Assembly (NCBI RefSeq): GCF_032854445.1
Contig: NC_088300.1
Coordinates: 62,100,984 to 62,164,983 of the forward strand
Length of the DNA stretch: 64,000 nt
Reading direction: 5' to 3'
Origin: Liolophura sinensis
Taxonomy: Eukaryota > Mollusca > Polyplacophora > Chitonida > Chitonidae
Part shown: positions 1 through 11,394 of the stretch, piece by piece
Layout: every line of letters begins with the position of its first letter
Position numbering within the stretch: position 1 is the first letter of the stretch
Position numbers and translations under genes: made by a program
Notes under the pieces: generated by a model
The model's input: only the letters and a program-made list of their open reading frames with translations
What the model was told of the DNA's origin: nothing
The model's database searches: none

Positions 1-293
1 CTAATCACACTGGCTACACATTAAGTTTTACCATTATTGCCTTTATCGGATTAAATTTTAAGACAAGGAAGACAGGCGGACATATGCAGCATCTGGGTTA
101 TGCCTTGGAGAAATACAGAAAAATTAGATCACTAATGTAACAGTTGCGTTATGCATGTACGTGGGACTGGACAAAAAGCCATATAGCATCGTGGGAAAAT
201 ATACTTTTGTTCAACATTCTCTTTCTCATGGATTGGTGTGCTTTGAACTGCAATCCATTAGCGGCGGTAAGAGCCAGGATGATGTTTGTTATA

Positions 294-1123
294 GTCGATT
301 TTTTTTACAGAGTCGCCTATATTCAGCTATCTGTAAAATCAGTCATACTCGCTACCAAAACGGCCTTTAGTCAGTGCCACGTAACAATCCATGTTCTACA
401 GATTCATATATCGGACGTCCATGTTATGAAAAAATTGCAGTTAGAACACTTTTTCTAACTCACAGTGTTAAACTCCATCACCATAGTTTCGACGCCAAGA
501 ACTCATTGCCTCGGGTGAGGTCATAATTATTCAAAAGCAAGTTGCATGCTAGACAATGGGCGTGGTGAGCGATTTGTTTTACAATGGCTGTCCTAACTAG
601 TGGTTAGAGCAAAGTCCATGCAACAACAAGGCCTAGACTACTCTCTTTGCAAATAACTAGATCGCTATAATTTCCCAATATCCATCTCTAAAACTATATA
701 TCCATTAGATCATCTACTACAAAGATAAAATAAAACTCACTTATTACGATTTTATTAATATACTAAAACGTGTAAACAATTTCAACCATGACATTGTCAG
801 AAACAGGGTTTACAGTAAAGTCAACAGCATTTCCGGTGAACCGCTTTACCCTCCATCAAACATGTTGAACCCAATAGCCAGTATGCCACTGGTTTTTGAA
901 TGATGATGACATCTCCCGAGGCTGTTGGTTCTTGGTCGTCGAAACAGAGCAGATGGACTTTAACATTAGGATTTAGAAAAAAGTGTTCTAACTACAATGT
1001 TTTTGTAATAATATGGACGTCCAACGTTTCAGCGTGTAGATTCTGACTAAAGGCAATCTAGGTGGCGTATCTGATTGAATTTACAGAGAGGTGAATAATG
1101 ACGATTCTGCAAAAGAAACACAC
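294..1123. mobile_element. Long-TIR foldback transposon inserted in unit 1
   Basis: About 830 bp flanked by TATA on both sides (290-293 and 1124-1127). The two ends are inverted copies of each other over roughly 245 bp (about 294-540 against 880-1123). Shared stretches include GCCTTTAGTCAG, GGACGTCCAT, GTTAGAACACTTTTT and GTTTCGACG followed by CCAAGAAC. The sister units read straight through this point (GTTCGCTAATACGCCAATTTG), so the insertion is supported by an empty site. No transposase frame is present, so this is a non-autonomous element. A TA or TATA duplication would fit a Tc1/mariner-like mobiliser, but that is inference. Confidence 0.8.
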
Positions 1124-3710
1124 TATAATGCACCAATTTGTTCAATTCTTGCAAGCTGTGACACAACACTATGGATTTTGCAACTAGTTTTCTGTGTCGT
1201 CAATTGTAATAAGGAACGAAAGACTTCAAAAAGAAGAGCCTAATTGCTGGGATATGATTTGACGGGGAAGATAGTAGTTAGTCCCAGATGACCACGCTAT
1301 CTCCCTAACCCTTAGTTTGCTATCAGCCTCATCTCATAAGTACATACTTGTTTGTAGGTAAAATTGCAAATAACTGGGCTTTCAATATTTGTTTACTGGC
1401 CTCCATTTCGTGGATTGGGCTGTTACCTCGGGTGGCTTATTGACATGTTCCATCCTTTTGCATTTCTTTGTTGTTGCATGACTTTGTCACGTGACGGAAA
1501 TAACCTATAAACTATCAATCAGCTACGCTCTTGGGTAATGAAGCGGCTTTGATTGCGTATCATGTCTTCATGATTTCATGACGTCGTTCCGTGATGAATT
1601 TCCCGTTCTTCATGGCGTGAGAAGGTAAAAGTGAGAAAGTAAATGTCCATTGAAAATAGACCGTCTGTGCTTCAAGAAATCACCCAGGAATAAAATCGCC
1701 CTCACCACATCTCTTGTATAGCTTGCCTGCATGATTGTTCAAATTTGATAGTTACCCTTGGGGCGTGGTGGCAGCGCCGCGTTGCATAATTGCGTCTACC
1801 TGAGAAGACACAATAACTGTACAAAGCAGTTAACGTCATTTTGCAATAAGAAAAAAGCAATAAATTCATTGTAGCATAAATATTAAATCAGCATAATAAT
1901 ATAGAAAACAGCTTTCAGCAGTTGTGACTCATCCAAATAAACTGTAGTTGACAACGTAGTTATGTATACCCATGGTGAGATATCGTTTTCACATAAACCC
2001 GTTTTTATTACTTTACAACAAGCACGAACGACTCTCCAAAATGACTGTGAACCCGAATGTCGTAAAAATGTATGAATTCATGGGCAATCTTTCTCCTATA
2101 TAGATAAAATATGAAACGCCTTATAAAAACGCCTGTTAGCTTCCCCACTTTTTGCATAATTTAAACGTGGTGACATTGGCAAATCTCTGTCTGGAGATAT
2201 ATATTAATTCAGGTGATATTTTTGTGCCATATTTTTGTTCACAAAAGCTGGAGTGTTCCATTTTTGGGGGCGAAAGAAAATTCACCACTTGGCGTCATCA
2301 CTGTGGTAGCTGGTTTGTGAGAATTAGGGAGTCGTACTGATATACGGTGTTCTGAATCTTTCTTATAAATAGAAAGTTTAACCGATAATTAGCATTGTTG
2401 GCTTTAAATGTGGTTAGCGCTGTTGTCTGTGATGCCTTCAAAATGTGTTTCCTGATGACTCCTTCGTCGTCATATGAATGAAAAAATGTTCAGTACGACG
2501 TTAAACCCCAGGCACTCGCTCAATCAAAATGCAATTGGGATCTACATTTTTATATGATCAAACCATTTTGAAACTGCTTCTGAATGTGGGCTGGGGCTAC
2601 ATGTATGTGAGAAAAGGAAGTGGGTCCAGTCTGAATGAATACACTGTGTGACCTCAGCAAACCTTTAAAAGTACATCTGGTAAAACTCAGGGAAATTGTA
2701 GTGTTACCGCGCCGTTGAGATAGAATGATTGAGCGATTGATGTAAAAGGCCGTAGTCCAAGTTATTTCTTTAATAAAAAAGCGTGGCCAAGAGAAACTTT
2801 CTCTCGCTGAAATCGTTGGGTTTGTATAAACAAACATGATTTGCTCTTGTGAAAACCCTGTTGTCTAATTTGTAAACAGAAGTCGTTTCTTTAAAATTTT
2901 GTTCGTTCATGTAAATAACTTCCTTTGCAGACACTCCAGAGTCAGGTACCTGAATCCATTTGTCCGTTGTTGGATACCTAGGATACATTTTATTCTTTCC
3001 TTAAACTCCTAATCACATTACGCAAACCACGGGCAGATTTTGTCATGACAGTTTGTCAGTGGCCACATCTTTGGTTGACAGGATTATCGCTAGCAGCATA
3101 CAAATGTCATCACTTTATATTTTCCTCCCAGAAGCATCGAGAACATTTGACTTGTTTCGAAATGCTTGAACCGACTTGGCTCAAGATGCTTCATCACAGG
3201 ACTGAAATGAAATCAGCTAATCTGGCGTGACATAGTGTACTGTCGCCATGGGCGATACAATATGGATTAGAAAATTTGAAAGACGTAAATTTCAGGAGCA
3301 GGGTATGGGGCTGAGTATGGGGCACACACTGTCGGAATAACTGATCATTCAAGTTGTAAGCTGCGTCAGTGTTGTTTCCAAACCACACATATATATTGAT
3401 AGGCTACAAAAGTGCAGTGCATCAGGAGGGCAGTTAACAAGGTGTGGATAAAAAAAAAAACGTCCTGATTGTGCAGATAAAGAATTGTGAGATATGAAGC
3501 TTTTTAACGTCCTAGAGGGACCTTGTTCAGTTGAATTCTTAGATGCTGGTAATGTAAGCAGTGAACGAATTAAAATCAACTTCTGCTGGAAATATATGAC
3601 CTCCCGTCATAACTGCCGTTGTCATTACTTTGCAATTTCCGACGGTGGCATAGTACCCTAGTAAATACAGACTGCTCCCCTCCCAAACACCATCCCGTCA
3701 GGAACCGGCT

Positions 3711-3957
3711 TTATTCTCTCCAATAACTACAATGCCCATTCACACTGATGGAAGGGAATGTGGCCTTGGTAAAGACGAGAGGGATAGACTTGAAATTCAT
3801 GCATACGGGCTGTTTCGTTTGAGACATGTCACAAAGATTTTTGGCAACCTGTTGCTTTAAGGCATATACTAAAATCAATGGCATTGACAACACGATGAGC
3901 GCAAGGGCCCTGGAAACAACGGTAATACCAGCTGGTTTCTGTGGACGATTCTGACAG
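3711..3957 (-). pseudogene. Last-exon-like block G, unit 1 (membrane segment plus tail)
   Basis: On the minus strand a pyrimidine-rich CGTTTCCAG acceptor (boundary near 3957/3958) is followed by an open stretch. It encodes a hydrophobic segment (ITVVSRALALIVLSMPLIL) and then a basic tail containing ALKQQVAKNLCDMSQTKQP. The same acceptor, segment and tail occur in units 2 and 3. An AATAAA follows on the minus strand (plus-strand TTTATT at 3710-3715). Here the tail is shifted by 1 bp relative to unit 3, so the original ending is lost. The family was not recognised. It could be a real alternative ending, but a pseudogene is more likely. Confidence 0.35.
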
Positions 3958-4572
3958 CTGGAAACGACTGGCCATTGGAATTATGACTTCTTGTCAATGT
4001 TTGTATGCACAAAATTAAGGGAAATGTACCCCCTTCCACTTATTTCGAGCTAACTATTTATTAGGTCTTTCCGCGGTGATAATGTGAAAAAATGCAGGCT
4101 ATGAAATCGAGCTTTTCGTGTGATAGACCAAATTTGTTGACTTTTCAAAAGTCAAACATTTCAATAGGTTAGAATACCTGATACAATTCTAAAGTCTGTA
4201 GAATGAAGTTTTCTCGGACTGCATTACCATACACACACAGTGTTTACCGTCGAATAACGTCACTATCCGGGAGAACTCCCGATAACCTGAAAATTGATTC
4301 AAAGTGGAAAATTATTTCGTGTGTTGCATAATCAGATGAGCTAAACATCTGAAAAAATAATTTAACAATACTAATCAAACTGGGTACACACTTTCTTTTA
4401 CCATTATTGTCTCCATCTGATAATTTTTGAAGAAAATTTTGTGTGCTTTTACTTTTTACAGACCGTCAAAGAATGTAAAAAGCTTGGTTATATCCATTGG
4501 GTTGTGATAATTACACAGCGGTTAGGGCATAACTACCGCGAACAAGCTGGTGTGTTTTAATAACACTCGTAA

Positions 4573-4850
4573 TTACAATTGGGGGTAGGGGGGGGGAGGG
4601 GTAGAGGGGCAGGTCGAACGGACATGTGTTTTATACACACTTAGTGGAGAGTCTGGGTTATAGCCTTGAGAAACACAGAAAAATCCGATTACAAATGTAA
4701 CAATGTGACAAAAACCCATATAGCATCGTGGAAAAATATACTTTTGTTCAAAATTCTTTCTCGTAGAATGGACTGCCTTGAACTGCAATCCGTTAGCAAC
4801 GGTAAGAGCCAGGATGACGTTCGCTAATATGCCATTTTGTTGAACTCTGC
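4573..4850 (-). pseudogene. Block A, unit 2: candidate membrane-segment exon
   Basis: On the minus strand a possible acceptor (CACAGCCTGCAG) precedes a frame with GILANVILALTVANGLQF, a basic HSTRKN stretch and a second hydrophobic stretch (CHIVTFVIGFFCVSQGYN). The core ILANVIL codons are preserved in all five units: about 235-292 (interrupted), 4765-4835, 8745-8815, 11,760-11,825 and 17,020-17,095. This suggests an ancestral membrane-spanning coding exon. Units 3 and 4 carry stops or divergence shortly after the core. No family was recognised, and a purely non-coding conserved repeat remains possible. Confidence 0.3.
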
Positions 4851-7746
4851 AGGCTGTGACAGGGCGCTGTGAATTTCATAACTAGTTGTCTGGGCCTGCA
4901 GTTAACTTAAATATGATGGACTTCAAAAAGAAGACCCTAACTGCTGGATATGATGTGACGGGGAAGATTGAAGTCGTCAAATAAAAAGTAGCACAAATCC
5001 ATTGTCCAGCTGTTAAGCTCGCTATCAGCGGGCTAGGTAAACTGCGACATTTATCCAACGGTACACGCCACCCCTGTATATTCTGTCCACTCACGAACCA
5101 TAGTCGTTATTCCTGGATCATCCCAGGTATCTCCCAAATTATCAGTACACTTTCACCTTCGTCTCCAGAGTACTTAATTGTTTGTAGATAAATTTGCAAA
5201 TGATTGGGCGTTCAATAGTCTCGTTTATTGGCGTCCATTTCTTGGCTAGGGCTGACGCTGGCAGGCTGTTAGCCAGGATTAGGCCACTTTTTACCGTTAT
5301 TGACATGTTCCGTCCGTTCACATGGGATAGCTTTGTCACGTGACGGAAATAACCTATAAGCTATCAATCAGCTACACTCCGGGGAAAGAAGCGGCTTTAA
5401 TCGCTGTGAATCAGTTTCACTGGGCTCATAACGTCGTTCTGGGCTGGATATGCCGTTCTTGACGGCATGACAAACGTGCGAATGTGGATGTGTGTTAAAA
5501 ATAGGCCGTCTGTGCTTCAGTGAATCACTGGACAATAAAATCGCTCTCACCACATCCCTTGCATAGCTTGCCTGCATGATTATTCAAAGCTGACTGGTAC
5601 CCAGGGGACGAGTTGCATAATTGCGTCTACCTGCGGAGACACAATAACTGTACAAAGCAGTTAACCTCATTTAGCAATGGGAAAATGCAATAAATTCATT
5701 GTAGCATAAATATTAAATCAGCATAATAATATAGAAAACAGCTTTCAGCAGTTGTAACTCATCAAAACAAACTGTAGATGACAACGTGTTTATATATACT
5801 CGTGGTGAGAAAGCATTCTGACATAAACACGTTTTTATCACTCGAAAACAAACACGAACCACGGTGCAAAATGATTTTGAACCAGGTTCTCATGAGGTAT
5901 GAACTGATGGGCAGTCTTTCTCCTAAATGAATAAAATATAAACAATCTTTAAAAAGTTGACCGCCATGCTAAAAACGCTTTGCATAATTTAAACATGTTG
6001 TCCTTGGCAAATCTCTGTCTACTAGCATAGGTTGATCCAGGTGATATGCGATATTTTTTATGACAATAATTTACTGAGAATGACTGTCAGCACTGTGGGT
6101 TCGATAGGTGCTTAGACGCTTACGTTTGCTTTTACAATATATGTAATTTATATGAAACTAAAACCAAGTGGACTTAGTCTGATTCGACATATTGTCTGAC
6201 CTTGCCAAATTTGGACTGGATCATGCAAAACTAAAGAACCTTGAAGTGTGAGTGGGTCTTTACAGATTAATTCTCACACACCTCTTAATTCTTTTATGCA
6301 GAAAGCACAGGACTGGCATATACCAGCGAACATGCATTTTATGTCTGTTGGCATTTTGCAGAGTTGTACCGCTGACGGTGGAGTCTTCAACCTTTAGGAC
6401 AAAAGACGTCTTGATTTAATCTCAGTCTTGGAACGGGAATCCCCGGAAACCTTTGGTTTTCATCAATATGAGATACTAATTTTGGCTGCTCTCCTGCCAT
6501 AATGTCTCCATCGGATATGACAAAGTTTGTTTCTTGCTATCTAGTCGATGTTTGCTAATTAATCAACGTTGTAAAGGGTCGGTCGATGATGAAGCGCATG
6601 TAGTAAAGTTTATTATTCGTCAATCGCCCCTGGTTTCTTCAGAAAACTCTAAGGTCCCACGAAGGCTTAGACTTAAAATTTACCTCTTTGCTCCCTTTGT
6701 GCTGTATATGAATAAAACGTTTGTTCTTTGTAAATTTTGGATACCCAAGGCACATTTTGTCTCCTTTACAATTTAAATCACATTGCTGAAACCGCGGGCG
6801 TATTTTTTCGTCACTTTTTCTCAGTGGTCGCATCTTGTGTTGACAGGAATCTTGCTAGTAGCATACAACGGTCATCACTTCAAATTTCCGTCCCGGCAGC
6901 ATTGTATGACCGCCAGACTCGTGCTTCCACACAACTGACGTGTTCCGAAGTGTCTGAACCGACGTGACTTAAGACACCTTATCACAGGACTGAAATGAAA
7001 TCAGCTAATCTGGCGTGACATATTGAATTGTCGCCATGGGACATAACCGGGGTTCTGGCCCCTCATGTCTGAATGCTCCATACAATTTGTGCTAGAAAAG
7101 GTGAAGCACGTAAACCGCAGGATCAGAGTATGTGGATGACTGTCGTAATTTCTTTTCCGTAATACGTCGGACGCACACTGTCGGATTAACTGACCATCCA
7201 CGTTGCAAAGCTGCGTCAGTGTTGTTTGCTAACCACACATATATATTGTCAGGCTACAAAGACAAAGGCGGAGCTGACAGCGTGAGTGTGACGATATGAT
7301 TCATATGTCAACACTTCAGTTTCGACATCGTCATAAATTTTATAGACGTTATCATAGCCTAAGACAGAATGCTACCGGTGGTTGTGGAAGGTATATATAT
7401 CCTAGATCAATTTCATTGTTAAGTTGCAGTGTGTCAGCAGGACAGTTAACAAGGTGTGGATTAAAGAAAACATCAAAAATGAGGGATGGGAACGTTTTTC
7501 ACTGATCGAGAGTTAACTCCTTCAGTTCAGTCCCTGCAAGCCCAGGTGCGGGTAATGTAAGCAGTGGACGAATTACAATCAACTTCTGCTGGAAATATAT
7601 GATGCTTGGTGTGTTTGCCGTGGTCATTACTTTGTAATTTCTGATAATCACATGGTATCGTAGTAGATACAGAATGCCACCTTCCCTTTCCGCTAACTTC
7701 CCGTCAATAATGGGCTTTATTCTCTCCAATAGACACACTATGATGT

Positions 7747-7959
7747 TCATTCAGATTGATGGAAGGGAATGTAGCACGGGCGGAGACGAGAGGGATAGAC
7801 TGGAAATTTCAGGCTTATGGGCTGTTTCGAATATTGCTAAATTTGGCAACCTGTTTCTTGAAGGTGTATGAGAAAATCAATACCATTGACAATACCTTGA
7901 GTCCAAGCGCCCCGGAGACAACGATAACACTAACACGTTTCTGTGGATGGCTGTGATGG
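7747..7959 (-). pseudogene. Last-exon-like block G, unit 2
   Basis: The minus-strand acceptor CATTCTTTTCCAG (boundary near 7959/7960) opens a frame with SVIVVSGALGLKVLSMVLIF and then FKKQVAKF. The part corresponding to DISQTKQ in units 1 and 3 is damaged. The downstream frame ends at a TGA (7747-7749) matching the one in unit 3, with AATAAA after it (plus-strand TTTATT at 7716-7721). The conserved acceptor, hydrophobic segment, stop and poly(A) signal suggest a former terminal exon. The internal damage points to a pseudogene. Confidence 0.3.
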
Positions 7960-8437
7960 CTGGAAAAGAATGACTATTGGAACTTTGATTTCTTGTCCAT
8001 GTTTGAATGCACAAAAAGTACAGAAAATGTACCTGTGCATTTCAACATGTTCAGCAAGAGCTAACTCTTTATACGGTTTTTCTGGATTTATAATGTGAAA
8101 AACTGCAGGTTATACAATTGAGCTATGGGTGTGATCGACCAAATTTGTTGACTTTTCAAAAGTCAAACATTTCAAGAGATTACAATGCCTGGTACCGTTC
8201 TGTAGGTTAAAGTTTCCTCGCATTACCATAAACACAGAAAACTTTCATACTATCGAATAACGTCACTATCCCCAAAAAATCCCAATATCCTGAGTATTAA
8301 TGTCAAGCGGAAAAGTATTGTGTTATTCCCTCTGACGAAAGCAATGGGGATTGTCTTGAATGTCATCTGTTTGCGAATGCCTGTGTTCGTGTGTTATGTA
8401 ATCTGGTGAGCAAAACATCTGAAAAAGTAATTTAGCA

Positions 8438-11394
8438 ATACTAGTCAGGTTGGGTGTACATTTTTTCACCACTATTGTCTTTATCTGATTATTTTTTTTT
8501 AAAATTGTCAAATTGTTTTCATTATTACAAATTGTACACAGTGATTAGGGGATATCTACCAAGAACACGTGGGTGTGTTTCTCGACAGTCCTCGTAATTA
8601 TCAGGGGGAGAAGAGGGACGGGCGGACATGTGCAACGTTTGGGTTATAGCCCTGAGAAATACAGAAAAATCAAATTCCAAACGTAAAAAGCCATATGGCA
8701 TTGTGGCAAACATTTTACTTTTGTTCAATATTCTTTCTCGTGGAATGGGCTGCCTTGCACTGCTATCCATTAGTAACGGTAAGACCCAGGATGACGTTTG
8801 CTAATACACCAATTCGCTAAACCCCTGCAAAATATGACACGACCCTGTGGGTTTTATAACTACTTGTGCGGGCGGTCAGTTCTAGAAAAGAGGGAGTACA
8901 GCTAGCTCAAATATATTGAACTTCAAAAAGAAGAGCCTAATTCCCGGGACAAGACTTTTGACGGAGGCGGCTGAAGTTGTCAAGTGACAAGTGGCATGAA
9001 CCCATTGCCCTGCTGTTCGGCGGGTTAGGTAAACTGTGACAGTTATCTAACAGTACATACCACCCCTCTCCACCTTGCTCACTCACTACTTATAATAGTT
9101 TGTCCTAGATGTCAACGCTTCATCCCACATATTTACCATACCTTCAGTAAGCCTCGTTTCCTGGGCACATACTTGTTTGTTGGTAAGTTTAAAAATGATT
9201 TTGAGATCAATACTCGTTTATTGATGTCCATATGCTGACACTGACAGACGGTTAACCCGGGTTACGCCGCTTTTTTTTACTGTTATTGACATGTTGCGTC
9301 CGTTTGCATGGGGCGGCTTTGTCACGTGACGGAACTAACCTATAAGCTGTCAATTAGCTACGCTCCAGGGGAAAGAAGCGGCTTTGATTGCAAGAAATCT
9401 GCCTTGTTGGGTTGACTTCGTTGCGGGCTGGATATGCCGTTCTTCATGGCGTGACAAATGTGAGAATGTGGATGTGTATTAAAAATAGGCTTTCCGTGCT
9501 TTAGGGAATCAGACAGCACGCTGTGAATACGGTGAAAGCAAGACCTTGCATAATTACATCTACCTGAGGAGATTTCAGAGCTGTCCAAATCACTTACAGG
9601 ATTTAGCAATTAAAACATAACAATGAATAAATATTAATTCTGGGTTTGAGGATGAATAAGTGAAACAAGCAGCGTTGATGACGTCGTTCCTAAACGGATA
9701 CTATATGAGCAGTGTATAATATTGCCAGTCCGTTACGTTTTGCATAATTTAAACATGTCGGCATTGTTAAATATCTGTGTACATACATTGATCTAGGTGA
9801 TATATGTTCCTTTTATGAAAAAGCTGGAATGTTACTGTCTTTAGCGAAATAAAACTGTGTGCCATCTTCGTGTTATGTGGGTTGCTACAATTAGCTAGTA
9901 ATATTGATATACACTGTACTGTATGTTTGTAACAGTTGTAGGTAAGTCTATCGATATTTAGCATTATTGGATTCATACACCCATAGATGATTAGGTCTGT
10001 TTTCTGTGATGCCATCACAATGCTTGTGAATTACATTTTTATTATTATAAACCGAGTTTAAAAGAACTCCGAGTGTGCACTGGAGTTATGTGAGAAAACG
10101 AAGTGGATCCAACCTGATTCGATGTACTTTGACCTCGTCAAACATGTGGAACTAGCGCTGAATGAACTCCAGCAAGTTGATGTGTTGCCGCGGTTTAAAG
10201 ACTGAATGAAAGATTAATGGATTGGTGTAAAAGGTTACAAGCTTACAAACTTCGTCGTCAGAGTTGCTCGCTAATATATATATATATGCCACAAAGACAG
10301 CGTGAGTGTGGTGGTATCATTCATATTTTAACACTCCATTCCCAATACTGCCATAAATTTTACAGATGTTATCATAGCCTGAGACAGAATGCTACCCGTG
10401 GCTCCGGAGTGTATATAGCTCCTGGGGGGATATCACTGCAAAATGGCAGCGTGTTAGCAGGGCAGTTGACAAGGGGTGGATTTAAAACAACATCCTGATT
10501 GTGTGCATCAAGAAGTGTGGCATGTGAACGTTCTATAACGATCTAGAGTGTTCTCGTTCTCTCGAATCCCTGTAATCGCAGATGCTGGTAGTGTAAGCAG
10601 TGGACGAATTACAATCTTCTTATGGCTATCTATGATCCCCGGCGTATTTTCCATGGCCATTACTTTGCAGTTGCCGATGATGGCATAGTATCACTCTCCA
10701 AAACTTCCCGTCAGAAACGGGCTTTATTCTCACCAATAAACACACTGTGATGTTCATTCAGGTTGATGGAAGGGAAGGTGCCACCGGTGCAGACGAGACG
10801 GATAACCTTGAAATTTCATGCTTATAGACTGTTTTGTTTGAGAGATATCGCTGAGAAATTTAGAAACCTGTTTCTTTAAGGTGAATAGGAAAATCAATAG
10901 CATTGACGATTCCATGAGCGCAAGCGCCCCGGAGACAGCGATAACACTATCTGGTTTGTATGGATGGCCGCGACAGCTGGAAAGGAACGGCCATTGGAAC
11001 AATGATTTCTTGCCAACGTTTCTAATGAGAAAAGGGAAAAGAAATGTATACACTTCAAGTTGTGTCTAGCTAAGTTTTTATTACAGTTTAGCGGGTTAAT
11101 AGTTTCACCAAACTGAAGGTCATAGGTATGGTGGACCAATTGTGTGAACTTTTGGAAACAATGCCAGCTATTATAATACCCTGTACAGCTACAAAGCCTG
11201 TGAAGTAGAACTTCAGACTTCATATCAGCGAGAATACTATCCTGAAAGTAAAAGTAAAGTGGAAAATCATTGTGTTATGCCCGGTGTCTAATGCAATGGA
11301 GAACATCTTGATTGGCTCCTGTAAGCGAATGTTTGTGTTCATGTAATCGTTTTTTGTGTAAGACTTACGGAAAAGACATTTCAAAACTAATTTA
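8438..11394. repeat. Tandem array, unit 3 (short form)
   Basis: About 2.96 kb, shorter than units 1, 2 and 4. It lacks blocks D and E and much of the sequence between the C block and 10,200. It keeps A (about 8745-8815), B (9170-9330), C (9375-9560), F (10,570-10,700) and G (10,754-10,976). The CACGTGAC/CCTATAA landmark is at about 9322-9343. The shortening looks like internal deletion. Confidence 0.75.
10754..10976 (-). pseudogene. Last-exon-like block G, unit 3 (best preserved)
   Basis: The minus-strand acceptor CCGTTCCTTTCCAG (boundary 10,976/10,977) is followed by 223 nt with one open frame to TGA at 10,754-10,756. It encodes a hydrophobic segment (SVIAVSGALALMESSMLLIF), then LFTLKKQVSKFLSDISQTKQ and an ending PFHQPE. 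AATAAA follows 25-30 bp beyond the stop (plus-strand TTTATT at 10,723-10,728). This fits the last exon of a membrane protein whose basic C-terminal tail is cytoplasmic. It is the copy most likely to be functional, but no upstream exon chain could be established in frame. Confidence 0.4.

Larger units (their letters stand above)
1..4370. repeat. Tandem array, unit 1 (left end cut by window)
   Basis: First of five diverged tandem copies; the unit start (CTAATCACACTGGCTACACA) recurs in altered form near 4371, 8440, 11,395 and 16,640. Landmarks shared with the other units are a CACGTGAC/CCTATAA stretch near 1488-1510, the TGTACAAAGCAGTTAACGTC block near 1816 and a GCATAATTTAAACGTGG block near 2155. 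Minus-strand peptide-like blocks lie at about 235-292 (block A), 1370-1490 (B), 1535-1690 (C), 3194-3388 (E), 3545-3670 (F) and 3711-3957 (G). Block A is interrupted by an inserted element. Block G has a 1-bp frame difference from the copy in unit 3. Probably a decayed copy of a duplicated gene. Confidence 0.8.
4371..8437. repeat. Tandem array, unit 2
   Basis: The most complete unit, about 4.07 kb. It aligns by eye with unit 1 and unit 4 over most of its length. Minus-strand blocks: A about 4765-4850 (GILANVILALTVANG, hydrophobic); B 5142-5339; C 5390-5577 (contains IFNTHPHSHVCHAVKNGI); D 6240-6560; E 7001-7201; F 7545-7680; G 7747-7959. Between 8136 and 8170 lies a TTGACTTTTCAAAAGTCAA palindrome, also present in unit 1 near 4138-4156. 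No continuous gene can be built from it without frame breaks. Confidence 0.8.
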
